64,000 nucleotides of DNA, from the NCBI GenBank assembly GCA_949592205.1, contig CATIUR010000015.1, positions 1,174,001 to 1,238,000 on the forward strand, given 5' to 3'. The position numbers and the translations under genes are program-made. Shown here one piece after another: positions 46,878 to 58,596 of the stretch. Numbering within the stretch: position 1 is the stretch's first letter; each line of letters opens with the position of its first letter. The notes under the pieces are model-generated. The model was given only the letters and a program-made list of their open reading frames with translations. It searched no databases and was not told where the DNA came from. The DNA is from Helichrysum umbraculigerum (taxonomy: Eukaryota; Streptophyta; Magnoliopsida; Asterales; Asteraceae).

Positions 46878-49694
46878 ATGTCTGACTTAAGTAGAATGAT
46901 CGAAATGGACCACGAGGTGGGAAAGTCAAACGTTCCACCTAAGTTGTTAAGAATCGAGGATTACTACAATTGGAAGGACAGATTCGAATCTTACTGTAGA
47001 TTCCATGACCTGTCAATCTGGATGTGTATCAAGAGTGGATACACTGCACCTACTCAAACTGTTCAAAATGCCACTGTGGTTCTTACCTATGCGAACATGA
47101 GTGATCAAGAGAAGGAAGCTTACAGAAATGAGAATAAAGCACATTCATGCATAAAGATGTGTCTTCCTAAAGAGATTGCTCATCAACTGAAGTCTTTTCA
47201 TACTGCTAGAACGTTCTGGGAAGCTCTAGAGAAAAGAGGTGAGGGAAGTCCACAGGTGAGAGCTGGCAAGAGGAGTCTTCTTAAAAAGCAGTTTACTATG
47301 TTTAAAGCTTTAAAAGGAGAAGATCTTGATGCATATGTCACGCGTTTCTACCATCTACTAAGTGAACTGGAATACCATGAAATTGTTGAAGAAGAAGTAG
47401 CTAAAACCGACAAGTTTCTTGAGGGTTTGCCTTCTAAATGGGAAATGTATGGCGTTATGATTAAGGATAACGAAACCAGGTATTCTACTATGACCTTAGA
47501 GCAAGTCATTGACAAGCTAAAAGGTTATGATTTCTCCAAGAAGTCAAGAGATAGTGATTCTGATCAGGTTCAGAACCCTGGGTTGTATCATGGAAAGTCA
47601 AGTCTTTCGACTGCGTCATCTAGCTCGACCACTGCATTGTTAGTTGGTGATACTAGTGAAAATGGAGAACTGATTTCTGAAGATCTGTGCTTTATTTCCT
47701 CCTCTAGTGATGAGACAAAGGGAAAGAATTCTGAGAAGTCACCTCAAGAGCATCAGAAGATGCCGATGAGTGTGAAATCTGCTGAACAGCAATTGTCTGT
47801 TCTTGCTTCCTTTGTTGCATCATACAAGAACTACATAGAGGGAAAGATCAATGATCCTATTCTGTTTGATGAGGATTATGAACAGATAGATTCTGATTAT
47901 CTTGAGGAATTGGAGCTTCAAGATCAACTAGCGTTGATATCTAGAAAGGTGAAGAATTTCCTCAAGAGAACTGGTAGAAAGGTGTTGGGCAATAGATCAG
48001 GGTTTGACAAAACCAAGGTCAGATGCTTTAACTGTCAGGGTATTGGTCATTTTGCTAGAGAATGCCAAAGACCTAAAGTAGAAGCACAAGGAAAACAAGG
48101 TTCGGGAAGTACTCTCGCTTCCAAAGCCTTAGTGGTGAAGCAGTTGGATGGCTCTTATGATTGGCAAGCTCATTCTGAGGAAGCTTTGATGGCCGAGATC
48201 AAAGAGACAACTGCTGGATCAGTGTCCTACATGCCCACTGATATGGAACAGAAAGTAGAGGTGCCTGAGTCTGAAGTGAAGGTAAGTGATGATGACGTGC
48301 TATATATGGATTCAGCTCCAGATATGAGTCCTGAAGAATTCGTGGCACGCATGGCTGAATTACAAACTGACAAGAAAAAGGTATGTTTAGATATTCTTAA
48401 TCTTGCTGATGTTTGTTACTTAGTTACTGATTTACAATCTCAGAATAGTGTCTTAACTGTGTCAAATAGCAACCTGTCATCACAATTGAATATGGATAAG
48501 GAATCCTATAAGACTGTTAGATCTGAACTTGATCAAGCTATTATGGATATTCGTAGATTAAGTGATGATAAACAAGTCTTAAAAGATAAAATTAAGTCTG
48601 ATGCTTCGGATAGAACAAAACTTAGAGATACCATAAGTGAAAAATCTGTTGTCATAGATGGTCTCTATATGAATATCAAAGACTTAAATGAGACAATTGC
48701 TAGTAAGGATCAGGAAATAGTGAACCTTAACTTAAGGTTAATTGAGCAAAACCGTAAACTTGAGAACTATAGGACATCTCAAATGGATAAAATGTTAGAT
48801 GCTCAACGAAGTGTAAAGGACAAGACTGGGTTAGGTTACAATGATGTATCCCCTCCTTTTAATGCCAATTACACTCCTATTCCTGAAGATTCTGAAATGA
48901 CAGATGCTACTCCTGAAATTTCAGTAACTAATGATCAGGAAAAGTTAGAGGCACAGAAAGATGTTATTAAGAACGTATTATTAGATAATAGCAAGGCTTC
49001 TCATTTCACCAAAATACAATTTGTATCGGGTGGAGTGATTAACGATGCTAAGACTGATGATAAGGTTAATAAGGAACAGCTTAAACCTTTAGTGCCTAAG
49101 ACTCCGGATGAGAAAGCAAAAGTGAGTAAATCACGCAAGCAGATGTCATGTTTCAAGTGTAATCAAAAGGGACACGTGGCTTCATGTTGTCCTAACAAAA
49201 AGCCTGAAACACCACATAAGCTTGTGATTGATGAAAAGACACAGACCGACTCTAGTATGACTGTAGATGGGTTAGATACCAAACTTAAGTTAGGTAATAA
49301 ACCTGTTAACATTCTTAAAAGAGATGGTAAGCATAGTGTCTCCCCACCTAAACCTAAACGGCCATATACTCAAAGTTATAATTCTGTCCATAAGTCTAGG
49401 GATGTGACACCGTCGAGGTTTAGAACTACAAGTAGAGGCCATAGTCATTATGAGAGTGGTACTACTTCGCGATCACATGAGTTTAATTATAATTATCATA
49501 ATAGAGCTCATAATTATGTGCCTAAGAGGTTCTCCTCAAATTCACCTCTTAAGGCTGATCGTCCACAAACTAAAGCTACTTCGAAAGTAACCAAAGCTCC
49601 TGATGGGAAGGATGGTTATTTTAAAGAACTTAAGTTTGTTGATGATAAGGGACAAACCAAGACCGTAATGGCTTGGGTCCCTCTTGATAACTGA
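46878..49694 (+). CDS. gag: SIRE-2 gag polyprotein (938 aa)
   Basis: Full-length open frame from ATG at 46,878. Residues ~25-235 form a copia-type gag (UBN2-like) domain with the usual Trp/Tyr-rich start. Two CX2CX4HX4C zinc knuckles are present (Cys383-Cys396 and Cys758-Cys771), separated by a long helical, coiled-coil-like region (about 500-640). The tail is basic, Ser/Tyr-rich and ends AWVPLDN. The protein would form virus-like particles and bind the RNA genome. The large size and two widely spaced knuckles are typical of the SIRE lineage rather than short copia gags. Pol overlaps its last codons in another frame. Confidence 0.9.
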   Translation: MSDLSRMIEMDHEVGKSNVPPKLLRIEDYYNWKDRFESYCRFHDLSIWMCIKSGYTAPTQTVQNATVVLTYANMSDQEKEAYRNENKAHSCIKMCLPKEIAHQLKSFHTARTFWEALEKRGEGSPQVRAGKRSLLKKQFTMFKALKGEDLDAYVTRFYHLLSELEYHEIVEEEVAKTDKFLEGLPSKWEMYGVMIKDNETRYSTMTLEQVIDKLKGYDFSKKSRDSDSDQVQNPGLYHGKSSLSTASSSSTTALLVGDTSENGELISEDLCFISSSSDETKGKNSEKSPQEHQKMPMSVKSAEQQLSVLASFVASYKNYIEGKINDPILFDEDYEQIDSDYLEELELQDQLALISRKVKNFLKRTGRKVLGNRSGFDKTKVRCFNCQGIGHFARECQRPKVEAQGKQGSGSTLASKALVVKQLDGSYDWQAHSEEALMAEIKETTAGSVSYMPTDMEQKVEVPESEVKVSDDDVLYMDSAPDMSPEEFVARMAELQTDKKKVCLDILNLADVCYLVTDLQSQNSVLTVSNSNLSSQLNMDKESYKTVRSELDQAIMDIRRLSDDKQVLKDKIKSDASDRTKLRDTISEKSVVIDGLYMNIKDLNETIASKDQEIVNLNLRLIEQNRKLENYRTSQMDKMLDAQRSVKDKTGLGYNDVSPPFNANYTPIPEDSEMTDATPEISVTNDQEKLEAQKDVIKNVLLDNSKASHFTKIQFVSGGVINDAKTDDKVNKEQLKPLVPKTPDEKAKVSKSRKQMSCFKCNQKGHVASCCPNKKPETPHKLVIDEKTQTDSSMTVDGLDTKLKLGNKPVNILKRDGKHSVSPPKPKRPYTQSYNSVHKSRDVTPSRFRTTSRGHSHYESGTTSRSHEFNYNYHNRAHNYVPKRFSSNSPLKADRPQTKATSKVTKAPDGKDGYFKELKFVDDKGQTKTVMAWVPLDN

Positions 49695-52600
49695 TCGTAT
49701 CTTGTGTTATGTGCAGGAGCATGCTGTGAACAAGGACAGCTGGTGGTATGTAGACAGTGGTTGCTCGAGGCACATGACCGGAGAAAGAAGTCTACTGAAG
49801 GACTTCAAGGAGAGTCTCAAGCAAAAAGTAAACTTTGCAGGAGATAAAGGAGGAGTAATTTCGGGAAAAGGAAAAGTTTCAAATGGAACTTTGACTCTTG
49901 AGGATGTGAACTATGTTGAAGAACTAACTCACAACCTAGTGAGTGTTTCCCAAGTCTGTGATAAAGGTCATCCAGTTTATTTTAATGAAAAGGAAGCCTT
50001 AGTCCTAAAGCCAGGTTTCAAAATTCCTGATAAATGGATATTGATGAGGGCGCCAAGGAAGAAGGACATCTATGCTATCAACATGGGTGTTCCTAACTCT
50101 TCAATGGTGTCTACATGTTTATTATCCAAGGCTTCGGAAACAGACGCACTATTATGGCATAGGAGAATGGCACACCTGAACTGGAGAAAAATGAATTATA
50201 TAACCAAAAATGGTTTGGTTCTAGGTGTACCAAAAAAACGTTTTGAGTCTGAGGATAAGTGTGTTCCTTGCATGAAAGGAAAGCAGCACAAGAAACCACA
50301 CAGACCTAAGACTGAAAATTCTATCTCCTCGCCATTTGAATTGCTACATATGGATCTCTTCGGCCCAATAAGCAAGAGAAGTCTAGGTGGCAAATGGTAC
50401 TGTTTGGTTGTCACAGATGATTATTCTAGATTCTCATGGGTATTCTTTTTGGGATCAAAGGATGAGACTCCTGGAATTCTAATTGAGTTCTTTGATTTAG
50501 TAGAGAATGTCTATAAAAAGAGAGTTAAGCGTATTCGTAGTGACAATGGAACAGAATTCAAGAATTCAACGTTGAATATCTATTGCTTAAGCAAAGGGAT
50601 ATTACATCAATTCAGTGCACCGTATGAACCTCAACAGAATGGTGTTGCTGAAAGGAAAAATAGGACGTTGATTGAAGCTGCTAGAACAATGCTTGCTGAT
50701 TCAAAGCTTCCGGTCATCTTTTGGGCAGAAGCAGTGAATACAGCATGTTATGTTCTTAATAGAGTTCTTATGGTTAAGAGACATAACAAGACTTGTTATG
50801 AGCTTTTGAACAATAAGAAACCTAACTTAAAAGGGTTTGAACCCTTTGGAGTTTCATGCACCATATTAAAGACTGGACATCAAGCAAAATTTGGTGAGAA
50901 GGCTGACGAAGGATTTTTCCTAGGTTATATGCCCAATTCGCCAAACAAGAGAGTCTTTAATAAAGTCACAGGACGTTTAGAGGTAGTTTATAATATTGAA
51001 GTTACGAGCTACTCACCTGATGTTCATAAGGGCTTAGATTGGCAATTTGATTATTCTGATCTTTTTGCATCATTTAAAGTTCCTATTAGTGACTATGTCA
51101 GTGATTCAGAGATAGCTGAACATTTATTGTTTGAAGATGAGAATATTGGTCCCGCTTCAACATCAAGTGTTAAGCAGTCTGGAATTAAGACTAATGTTGA
51201 CTGAGATAAAGCTTCCACAAGTGAGTCACAACAACCTTCAGAGGATAAGTCTCAAGAAACAGAAGAGCTTGAAGATCTTCATACAAAGTTTGATGATATA
51301 CTTACTCCTTTGAAACATTTAAGGATATCTTCAGCACGTATGGAAGATGTACCTGAATTGGAAGAGATTGGTACTAATTTAGAAGATGAGATACCGGTTG
51401 AACCAGTTACTACAACTAGAACGAGTAAGAATCATCCCGTTGAAAACATCATCGGTGATATTAATACTCCAGTTCAAACTAGGCATCAATCCAGAGCTAG
51501 TACGTCTGAGAATTTAGAATACCAAAGCTTGTATACTGCAATGAAAGAGACAGGGATTCCTAATCAATGTCTATATTCATGCTTTATCTCACAAATCGAG
51601 CCTAAAAATGTTCAAATGGCTTTAAAAGAAAGTTCGTGGGTAGAAGCAATGCAAGAAGAACTATCTCAGTTCTCTAAATTACAAGTATGGGAGTTGGTTG
51701 ACCTACCAAAGGGAGAATATCCAATTGGAACTAGATGGGTATTTAAGTGCAAGAGGGATGATAAAGGAATCGTTACTCGCAATAAAGCTCGTCTGGTGGT
51801 TCAAGGTTTTAATCAACAAGAAGGTATTGACTATAATGAAGTGTTTGCACCAGTTGCTAGGCTAGAAGCAATTAGAGTATTCTTAGCATTTGCATCATAT
51901 TTTGGTATAAAAGTGTATCAGTTGGATGTTAAGAGTGCCTTTTTGTATGGCAAAGTGGAAGAATTGGTGTATGTTTCACAACCGCCAGGGTTTGCTGATC
52001 CTGAGTATCCAGATAGAGTATATCGTTTGAATAAGGCTCTATATGGATTACATCAAGCATCTAGGGCATGGTATGGAACACTATCAACGTATCTACTTGA
52101 GAATGGATTTACAAGAGGATCGATTGATAGTACACTGTTTGTGAAGTGGAAAAAGAAAGACTTTCTTCTCGTGCAAGTTTATGTTGATGACATTATCTTT
52201 GGATCGTCTGATGAAAAGATGTGTCAAGAATTCAAACAAGTTATGAGAAAAAGGTTTGAAATGTCTGCAATGGGAGAGTTGAATTTCTTCTTAGGATTAC
52301 AAGTTGATCAAAAGAAGGATGGATTCTTTATTCATCAATCTAAATATACATATGAGCTATTAGAACGCTTTAAGATGTATGAAAATAAGGTCTACAATAC
52401 TCCAATTCCAGTCAATCATGGACTAGGTCCAGATACATCGAGTGATAGCGATGTGGATCCAACTCTTTATAGAGCCATGATCGGATCACTAATGTATCTT
52501 ACAGCCTCTAGGCCTGACATAATGTTTGCTGTTTGTTTATGCGCAAGATATCAGGCTAATCCGAAAGAGTCACACATGCAAGCTGTTAAACGAATCTTTC

Positions 52601-53126
52601 GTTACCTCAAAGGAAACCTAAGCTGGGTCTTTGGTATCCGATTGATGGAGACTTAGATCTCGTAGCTTATACTGATTCGGATTACGGAGGATGCAATCAG
52701 AATAGGAAATCTACTACCGGAGGATGTCAATTCCTAGGAGGTAGATTGGTATCCTGGAAGTGCAAGAAGCAAACCTCGGTAGCCATTTCTACATGTGAAG
52801 CTGAGTATGTTGCAGCTGGCAGCTGTTGCTCGCAAGTACTTTGGATTCAACAGCAACTGCGGGATTACGGGTTAAATATAACCAATACTCCTATGATGAT
52901 TGATATCGAATCTACTATGTCGATCACCAATAATCCGGTGAAGCACAGTAAAACTAAGCATATTGATATTCGACATCATTTTATTAGAGATTGTGCTGAG
53001 AAAAAGTTGATAAAGTTAGTTAAGGTTCCATCATTGGATAACTTAGCAGACTTATACACAAAGGCGTTCGACAGAGCAAGATTTGTGACGTTGGTTCAAC
53101 TGAACGGAATGAGAAATTCAGAGTGA
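49684..53126 (+). pseudogene. pol: SIRE-2 pol (protease, integrase, RT, RNase H), lightly damaged
   Basis: Protease: WYVDSGCSRHMTG with the active-site Asp at residue 24. Then the pre-integrase zinc finger (HRRMAHLN...CVPCMKG), and an integrase core with Asp codon 50,353, Asp 50,542 and Glu 50,650, the last two 35 residues apart as in active DDE enzymes. The reverse transcriptase has YVDD at 52,180-52,191. RNase H starts near YTDSDYGG (52,668) and includes CEAEYVA. An in-frame TGA at 51,202-51,204 separates integrase from reverse transcriptase. A frameshift close to 52,630 separates reverse transcriptase from RNase H (52,746-53,126). Pol is in the frame after gag, so expression would need a frameshift, or the offset is itself decay. 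Confidence 0.92.
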
Positions 53127-55366
53127 TTAGTCTTCCAAGGGTATTTTTGTAATAGTTAGTATTTCTGTGTTCATTAAAAAAAAAAAAAGGCGTATGGCAT
53201 TCATTTGCTTGTTACCTAAGGGGAATCACCTTCATTTAAGTTTTTATTTGCAAAAACTAAGGGAAATGATAGTACATTAGGAGAATAAGCTTCACAATAA
53301 TAAGCTTAAGTCCTAAAGTATGATATGGTAGTAGGTTCAAATAAAGTTGCTTTAGAACTACAACGGTTCTATCAGGTATGTGTTTATATTTATTTGATTA
53401 TACACCTATATCCACAAGTTATAATTTGTCTATTCTTAAGTGAAAACTTTAGATGGCTTCATCATATGATGTACTGGTAGGCAAATTTTATGAAATTTTC
53501 TAAGTCTTAAGAAGTTAATTAATTACTTGTTTATTATCTTGTGTTACTATTCTATGATGTATGACATCAAGTCTTAATTGTTGAAGGATGGTATTGCCAT
53601 ACACTGTTATCATGCATATTAATTTGAATTGGCAAATAGTAGCAATATGGGTATTAACTTAATTACTGGTAACTTTGTTGTACTAAGTACAGAACTGAAA
53701 CCTTTAATTAAATTAATATTCTCAAATATATTTTGAATTATGCTAGAAGGGATCTTCTGTTGTACTACGTACAGACTTAGATAACATAGCATATTCAAAG
53801 TATGTTTGATATTTGTCTAACCTTTAAAATTCAAGTGTATGTTATATGTTTCGAAAAGATACATCATTTAGTAACCGCTACCTTGAAATTTAATGATGCA
53901 GTGTTATGAGTTTTACTTGAATTCTTCAGTATGTCATATAATAGGAAGCACTTGATAATACTCATACTAACAATAAATAGTTTGCTTAGAAAATTGAGTA
54001 TAATTTGTTTATGTGGATCATAATACCGGTAATCGTCTTGAACTGTCTATAATTAGAATATTCACTTTATGTGAGTAATGCATTTATTAATTATGCTATG
54101 TGGATAAAGGTACCCAAGATATAGTTTCATAAATATAAATGTAAAATGATAAATTTAGTTGTAATTTTACAGTAATTTATTTGAATTTCATGCGGTATGT
54201 ATACTACCAATCTGCTTAGACTTTTAAATATATAATTAATTGCTTATTCTTTCTAATATGATCCCTAAGCAGATAAATTCTTATTCATTTTGTTTATGTA
54301 TTTTATTTTGATCAAGTGATTAATAAAATGGTACTTGATACCAATGGTTATATAATTTTGTTTTTTATCTTATTTTTATTTGTTTTTAATTTAAGTTTTT
54401 ATTAGGTTTTACCCTTCGGAATTAAATTATACTGAATATTTTTGAGTTGAACAAACGTGACAAATGCAAGTGAAAAATAATTTTATTTTAGACTTGTAAA
54501 ATATCGGGTTTTTATTTATACTTAAAATTAAATTCGCATTTTTATTTATTCCTGCGAGTTGACATCGACTTGCGGATCCGTTTGAAATTCTCGCGAATCA
54601 GATACAAAGTATAAAGGGGGTCAAACGAGTCAAGCCAACCCACCGAACCCACAAATTTCACGAGTTCACTAAAGCTTGCGAATCCGTAACACAGGCGAAA
54701 CGAGGCGATTTTTGATTTTCGCTTGATTTCTATTTTTAGAGTACGGGAACGAGTTTTTCAATCCGTAACAATTATATATCTTTACTTTGCGCACATTTTG
54801 AGGTATATATCAACAGGATTTCACCGTGTAAATAACGAGAAATAGAAGTTTTTATAAACTTAGGGTTTCGGGTTATAAACTAAACAATTTGCGTCGATTA
54901 CGATGTTATTGGACATAGATCTTTAGGGTTTATGTTAAACGAACATTAATGAACGTGAATCAATCGATAGATCATGTTAACATTACAAGATTAATCGATT
55001 TCAATTGTAAATTCGAGACGGCAGTTCATCGAACGAGTTGACATTTTGAATCAACTCGCAGCGAGTTGACTAGCGAATCGGTGTGATTAGCGAGTTCACT
55101 TCAATAGCTGCTTGATAAGTTTAGCGAGTTGATCAATGTAGCGAGTTGATGAGTAAAGCGAGTTGATAAGCAAAACGAGTCGACCTCAACTCGTTAGGCC
55201 AGTTTATGCGAGTCCAGAACTTACAAAAAATTTAATTTTTTTTGTAATAACTTTTATATAATTAATTTAAATTAGACTTAAGACTTTTAGTTATAAGTTA
55301 AATTTTTATATACAACTTGAGACTATTTTTGTAACAAGTTATATATAATTTCAATTTTAAACTAAG
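53127..55366 (+). other. SIRE-2 spacer between pol and env-like gene
   Basis: 2.2 kb, AT-rich and without coding frames. The second half (54,550-55,210) carries about fifteen GCGAGTTGA/GCGAGTCGA-type motifs. Two telo-box cores (TTAGGGTTT at 54,860-54,868 and 54,923-54,931) lie within 510 bp of the env-like gene, making this a candidate internal promoter region. A run of 12 A lies shortly after the pol stop. Confidence 0.7.
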
Positions 55367-56505
55367 ATGTTTGATGAATCTCGATTCATAATACGTAATA
55401 GTTTAAATATTTTTAATCGTGCATTAAATTATATCTGTTGTTTGTGTTTATTTTACATATATGGTAGAGCATTTGACAAGGGTCACAACATTTTGGTTGA
55501 TCTGAACCTTGAAGCCAAGCGGGCTGATAGGGTTGCTGATATACTACGATTCCTTGCACGATCACGGATTAGATACGCCATTACGGCCAATCCTCCTATC
55601 TCTCAGGCTATACTGAACGATTTCTGGACGGATATAGTATATGACGAATCTGTCAACCCGCCAGAGATTCGAGCTACGGTTAGTGGTCAGCCTGTTACAT
55701 TTTCAGCTGGTAATCTCGTGAGATTTTGCAGCTAGGTACAGTAGAACAGGAGAATGGAGATACGGAGTACCCTATGGATTTTATAGAGGGTGCGATAGGT
55801 CGTATGGGTTATACCGGAGATAGACGTGGACGTCAGTTCCAGAAACCTCTGGTCATTGGTCAGTGGAGGTTTCTCTGGCACGTGATGAATATAGTTTTCG
55901 CAGCGAAGAATGGTGGATTTGATGAGTTGAGCCCTGCGATTCTATCGGCTGCACTGTCACTGGTTTATAATAAACCATACAGTTTTTGTGACTATCTTTT
56001 TGGTGAGATTGCGAAACAGATATCGGGGTCTGTTAGATCAAGATTTTTGGTTTACTCGCGATTTTGCATGCTGATTATCCATGCGCGTCTACCGGATTTG
56101 GCTATACCTGAACCACATCTAGTGGTTAATACGATTGACCATCGTAGGTATAACGCCATGTTCATGCAGACTGTCAGGAAGGAGGGAGTGGTGAAACCTG
56201 AAGTTAGACCACTATTTGGGTATGTTATTGACCCGAACTACGTTGCACCGCCAAATCATGGGTGGTTAGACGTTGCTCCTGCTGCTCCTGCTGATGCTGA
56301 TGTTGTACCAGAACCTGCAGCTGAGGAAGCTCAACCTGAAGATCCACAAGGGCTCCTTGAGGATGTTCTTATTCAGGCTGGTCAGGTTGATCAGCAGGTG
56401 AACCAAGAGGTTGCTGCACAGGTTGTGCAAGAGGTTTTGGAGCAGAATGATGATGCGACAAATCTTTTACTTCAGGATATTGAGAGTTATTTAGCACCAC
56501 CTGAG

Positions 56506-56668
56506 GTAATATTTTATTTTATTTATGTAATAATATAGATGCTTAGTTGATAAATTGTTTTATTAATCAAAGATGCATAATTTTATTATATAATGATTCT
56601 GATATTAGATATTTAGTTAATTGGATATTATTTCTGATTTTAAAATATAAATATCATTACACGAACAG
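56506..56668 (+). other. Intron 1 of the env-like gene
   Basis: 163 bp, AT-rich. Donor GAG/GTAATA, acceptor ACGAACAG/GAA, phase 0. It contains stop codons, and the frame is restored on removal. Confidence 0.8.
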
Positions 56669-56758
56669 GAAGCTGAAGCTGAGGCTGCAAACCCAGAAGT
56701 TGTATTACTTGAGGGGGAGCAGATACAGCTAGATGAATCAGTTGTTGTACCGACTGAG

Positions 56759-56845
56759 GTATTATATCTGATTAATCTTAAATATATAGAACTTGTATGA
56801 TAGAGCTTACGCTAATCATAAATGTTTAATATATTTAAACTTTAG
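56759..56845 (+). other. Intron 2 of the env-like gene
   Basis: 87 bp. Donor GAG/GTATTA, acceptor AAACTTTAG/GAT, phase 0. It separates a 90-bp exon from a 187-bp exon. Confidence 0.8.
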
Positions 56846-57032
56846 GATCTTGTTAGATCATCTGGAGGTCGTGATGGTGAGACGGCTTCAGATGAATATT
56901 CTGATAATACACCTTCTCCTTCTCCATCTGCTTCTGAAAAGAAAAGAAAAGGTAAGAGTGTTATGGAGGAAGGTACTGAGGAAGTTGAGATTCCTTTGAT
57001 GAAGCGTCCGAGAACGCTGACTATTCGAGAAG

Positions 57033-57114
57033 GTTAGTATTGATAATAAAAGTTAAATAATCTTAACTTGTTGTTTATCAGGAGTTAAACTGAGACAGTT
57101 AATTCTGTATACAG
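57033..57114 (+). other. Intron 3 of the env-like gene
   Basis: 82 bp. Donor GAAG/GTTAGT, acceptor CTGTATACAG/TTG, phase 1. The split codon reads G-TT (Val). Confidence 0.75.
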
Positions 57115-57185
57115 TTGCTCAGGATACACCACAGGTGGAGATGGATGCACCGGTGGTTACTGAACCGATGTCTTTACCGCTTCAG

Positions 57186-57289
57186 GTATGAGATATAAGT
57201 TCTATAACTATGAGTGTTATGCAATTAATTAGAATTTGAGACAGAGTAATCTGTAACAATGATGATTTTAATTGTGTTTAACTTTACAG
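57186..57289 (+). other. Intron 4 of the env-like gene
   Basis: 104 bp. Donor CAG/GTATGA, acceptor AACTTTACAG/CAT, phase 0. Confidence 0.8.
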
Positions 57290-57929
57290 CATGAGGTTGC
57301 TGATCTAGTTCGTGGAGCTAATTTTCCGACGAACAAAACAGCTAGATTTGCGACAAGCTTGCTTACACAAGCTTTGTCTCAACCTCATACACCGCTGACC
57401 AGAGACTGGCATATTGAGTCTCTTACACCGCCTGGACCAAGGACGATACCTGTTACTCCGACGACTGATGCTGAAAGGATTACATCCTATGAGTCTAGGG
57501 TAAAGGATTTAGAGAAGCTTACTTCTCAGATTCCAGAGCTGGTGTCGAGCAATCTTCTTCTTTCTCAGCAGATTCTCAAGCAGAGTCAATCGTACAATCT
57601 GTTGATGAAGACTCATGAGACTTTGCTTGCGGACTTCAATGTACAGAGACTGAAGTTATCTTCTTTGGAGAGTCTGGTCTTGAGATCGCATTCAGGACAG
57701 TCTACTCAGGGGGAGATATTGGTATATCTGGAGTCTTGCAGAGAGGATGAGCTGAAGAGGAAGAGAGACTTAGACAAGGATGATGATCCCAATGCACCGA
57801 GTGGTGAGCAGACCGGTCCTTCAAAGACTGGTGAGCAAGCTACAACTCAGGGGGAGTCTGGTGCTGGTGCTAGTGGTTCTGGAGTGGATACAAGTGCAGA
57901 TAAGACTGTACCGGGTGATACTGAAGCTG

Positions 57930-58596
57930 GTAAGATAGCTTATTATTATCATAGTACTGTAATATTTGTAATAGTTTGTAGTGAACAAATGTAAACTTAA
58001 TTTATTGTGTAAATATATTTGGCTTAGGGTTATTATTATTTTAAGTAAAATATGTTTGGTAATTTAAGTTTATATAATTATGTTAAGATAAAATAGTGAT
58101 CGAAAGACTTCCGACTCATTGAGTAGTCGAGCGGCGTGTTCCGAATAATATCGGCGGTCAAAATTTTATAATAACATATGCATTTTAGATTTGATTATGG
58201 ACTTAAGACCGTAAGGTATATAAGTAATTAACAAGTTAAAAAATGTATTCGTATTAACTAGACAAATGATATATAATTTAAAGGTTAAATTGATAATGAA
58301 GGAGATCAATTAATGCTTGAAAATTATATAAGGTAATTAATAGTAAATTTAAATGTTTGGTGATTATTCACAATGCATTAGAATTTAAAATTAATTAATA
58401 TTTGTTAAGTAGACTTAAGAGATTTTGGATTGATTCAGGGTAATCAATAAAAAGATTTTATAAGTTATATGTAAATTGCGTTTATATGTTAGGTTAAAAT
58501 ATACAAAAGAATTAATAGATAAATTCTTAGATTGGTTCAGGGAAATCAATGAAGAATTTGAATTATTAATATATTTGTATTTACATTTTTCTCTAG
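57930..58596 (+). other. Intron 5 of the env-like gene
   Basis: 667 bp, strongly AT-rich. Donor GCTG/GTAAGA and a good pyrimidine-rich acceptor TTTTTCTCTAG/GA, phase 1. The split codon is G-GA (Gly). Confidence 0.78.
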
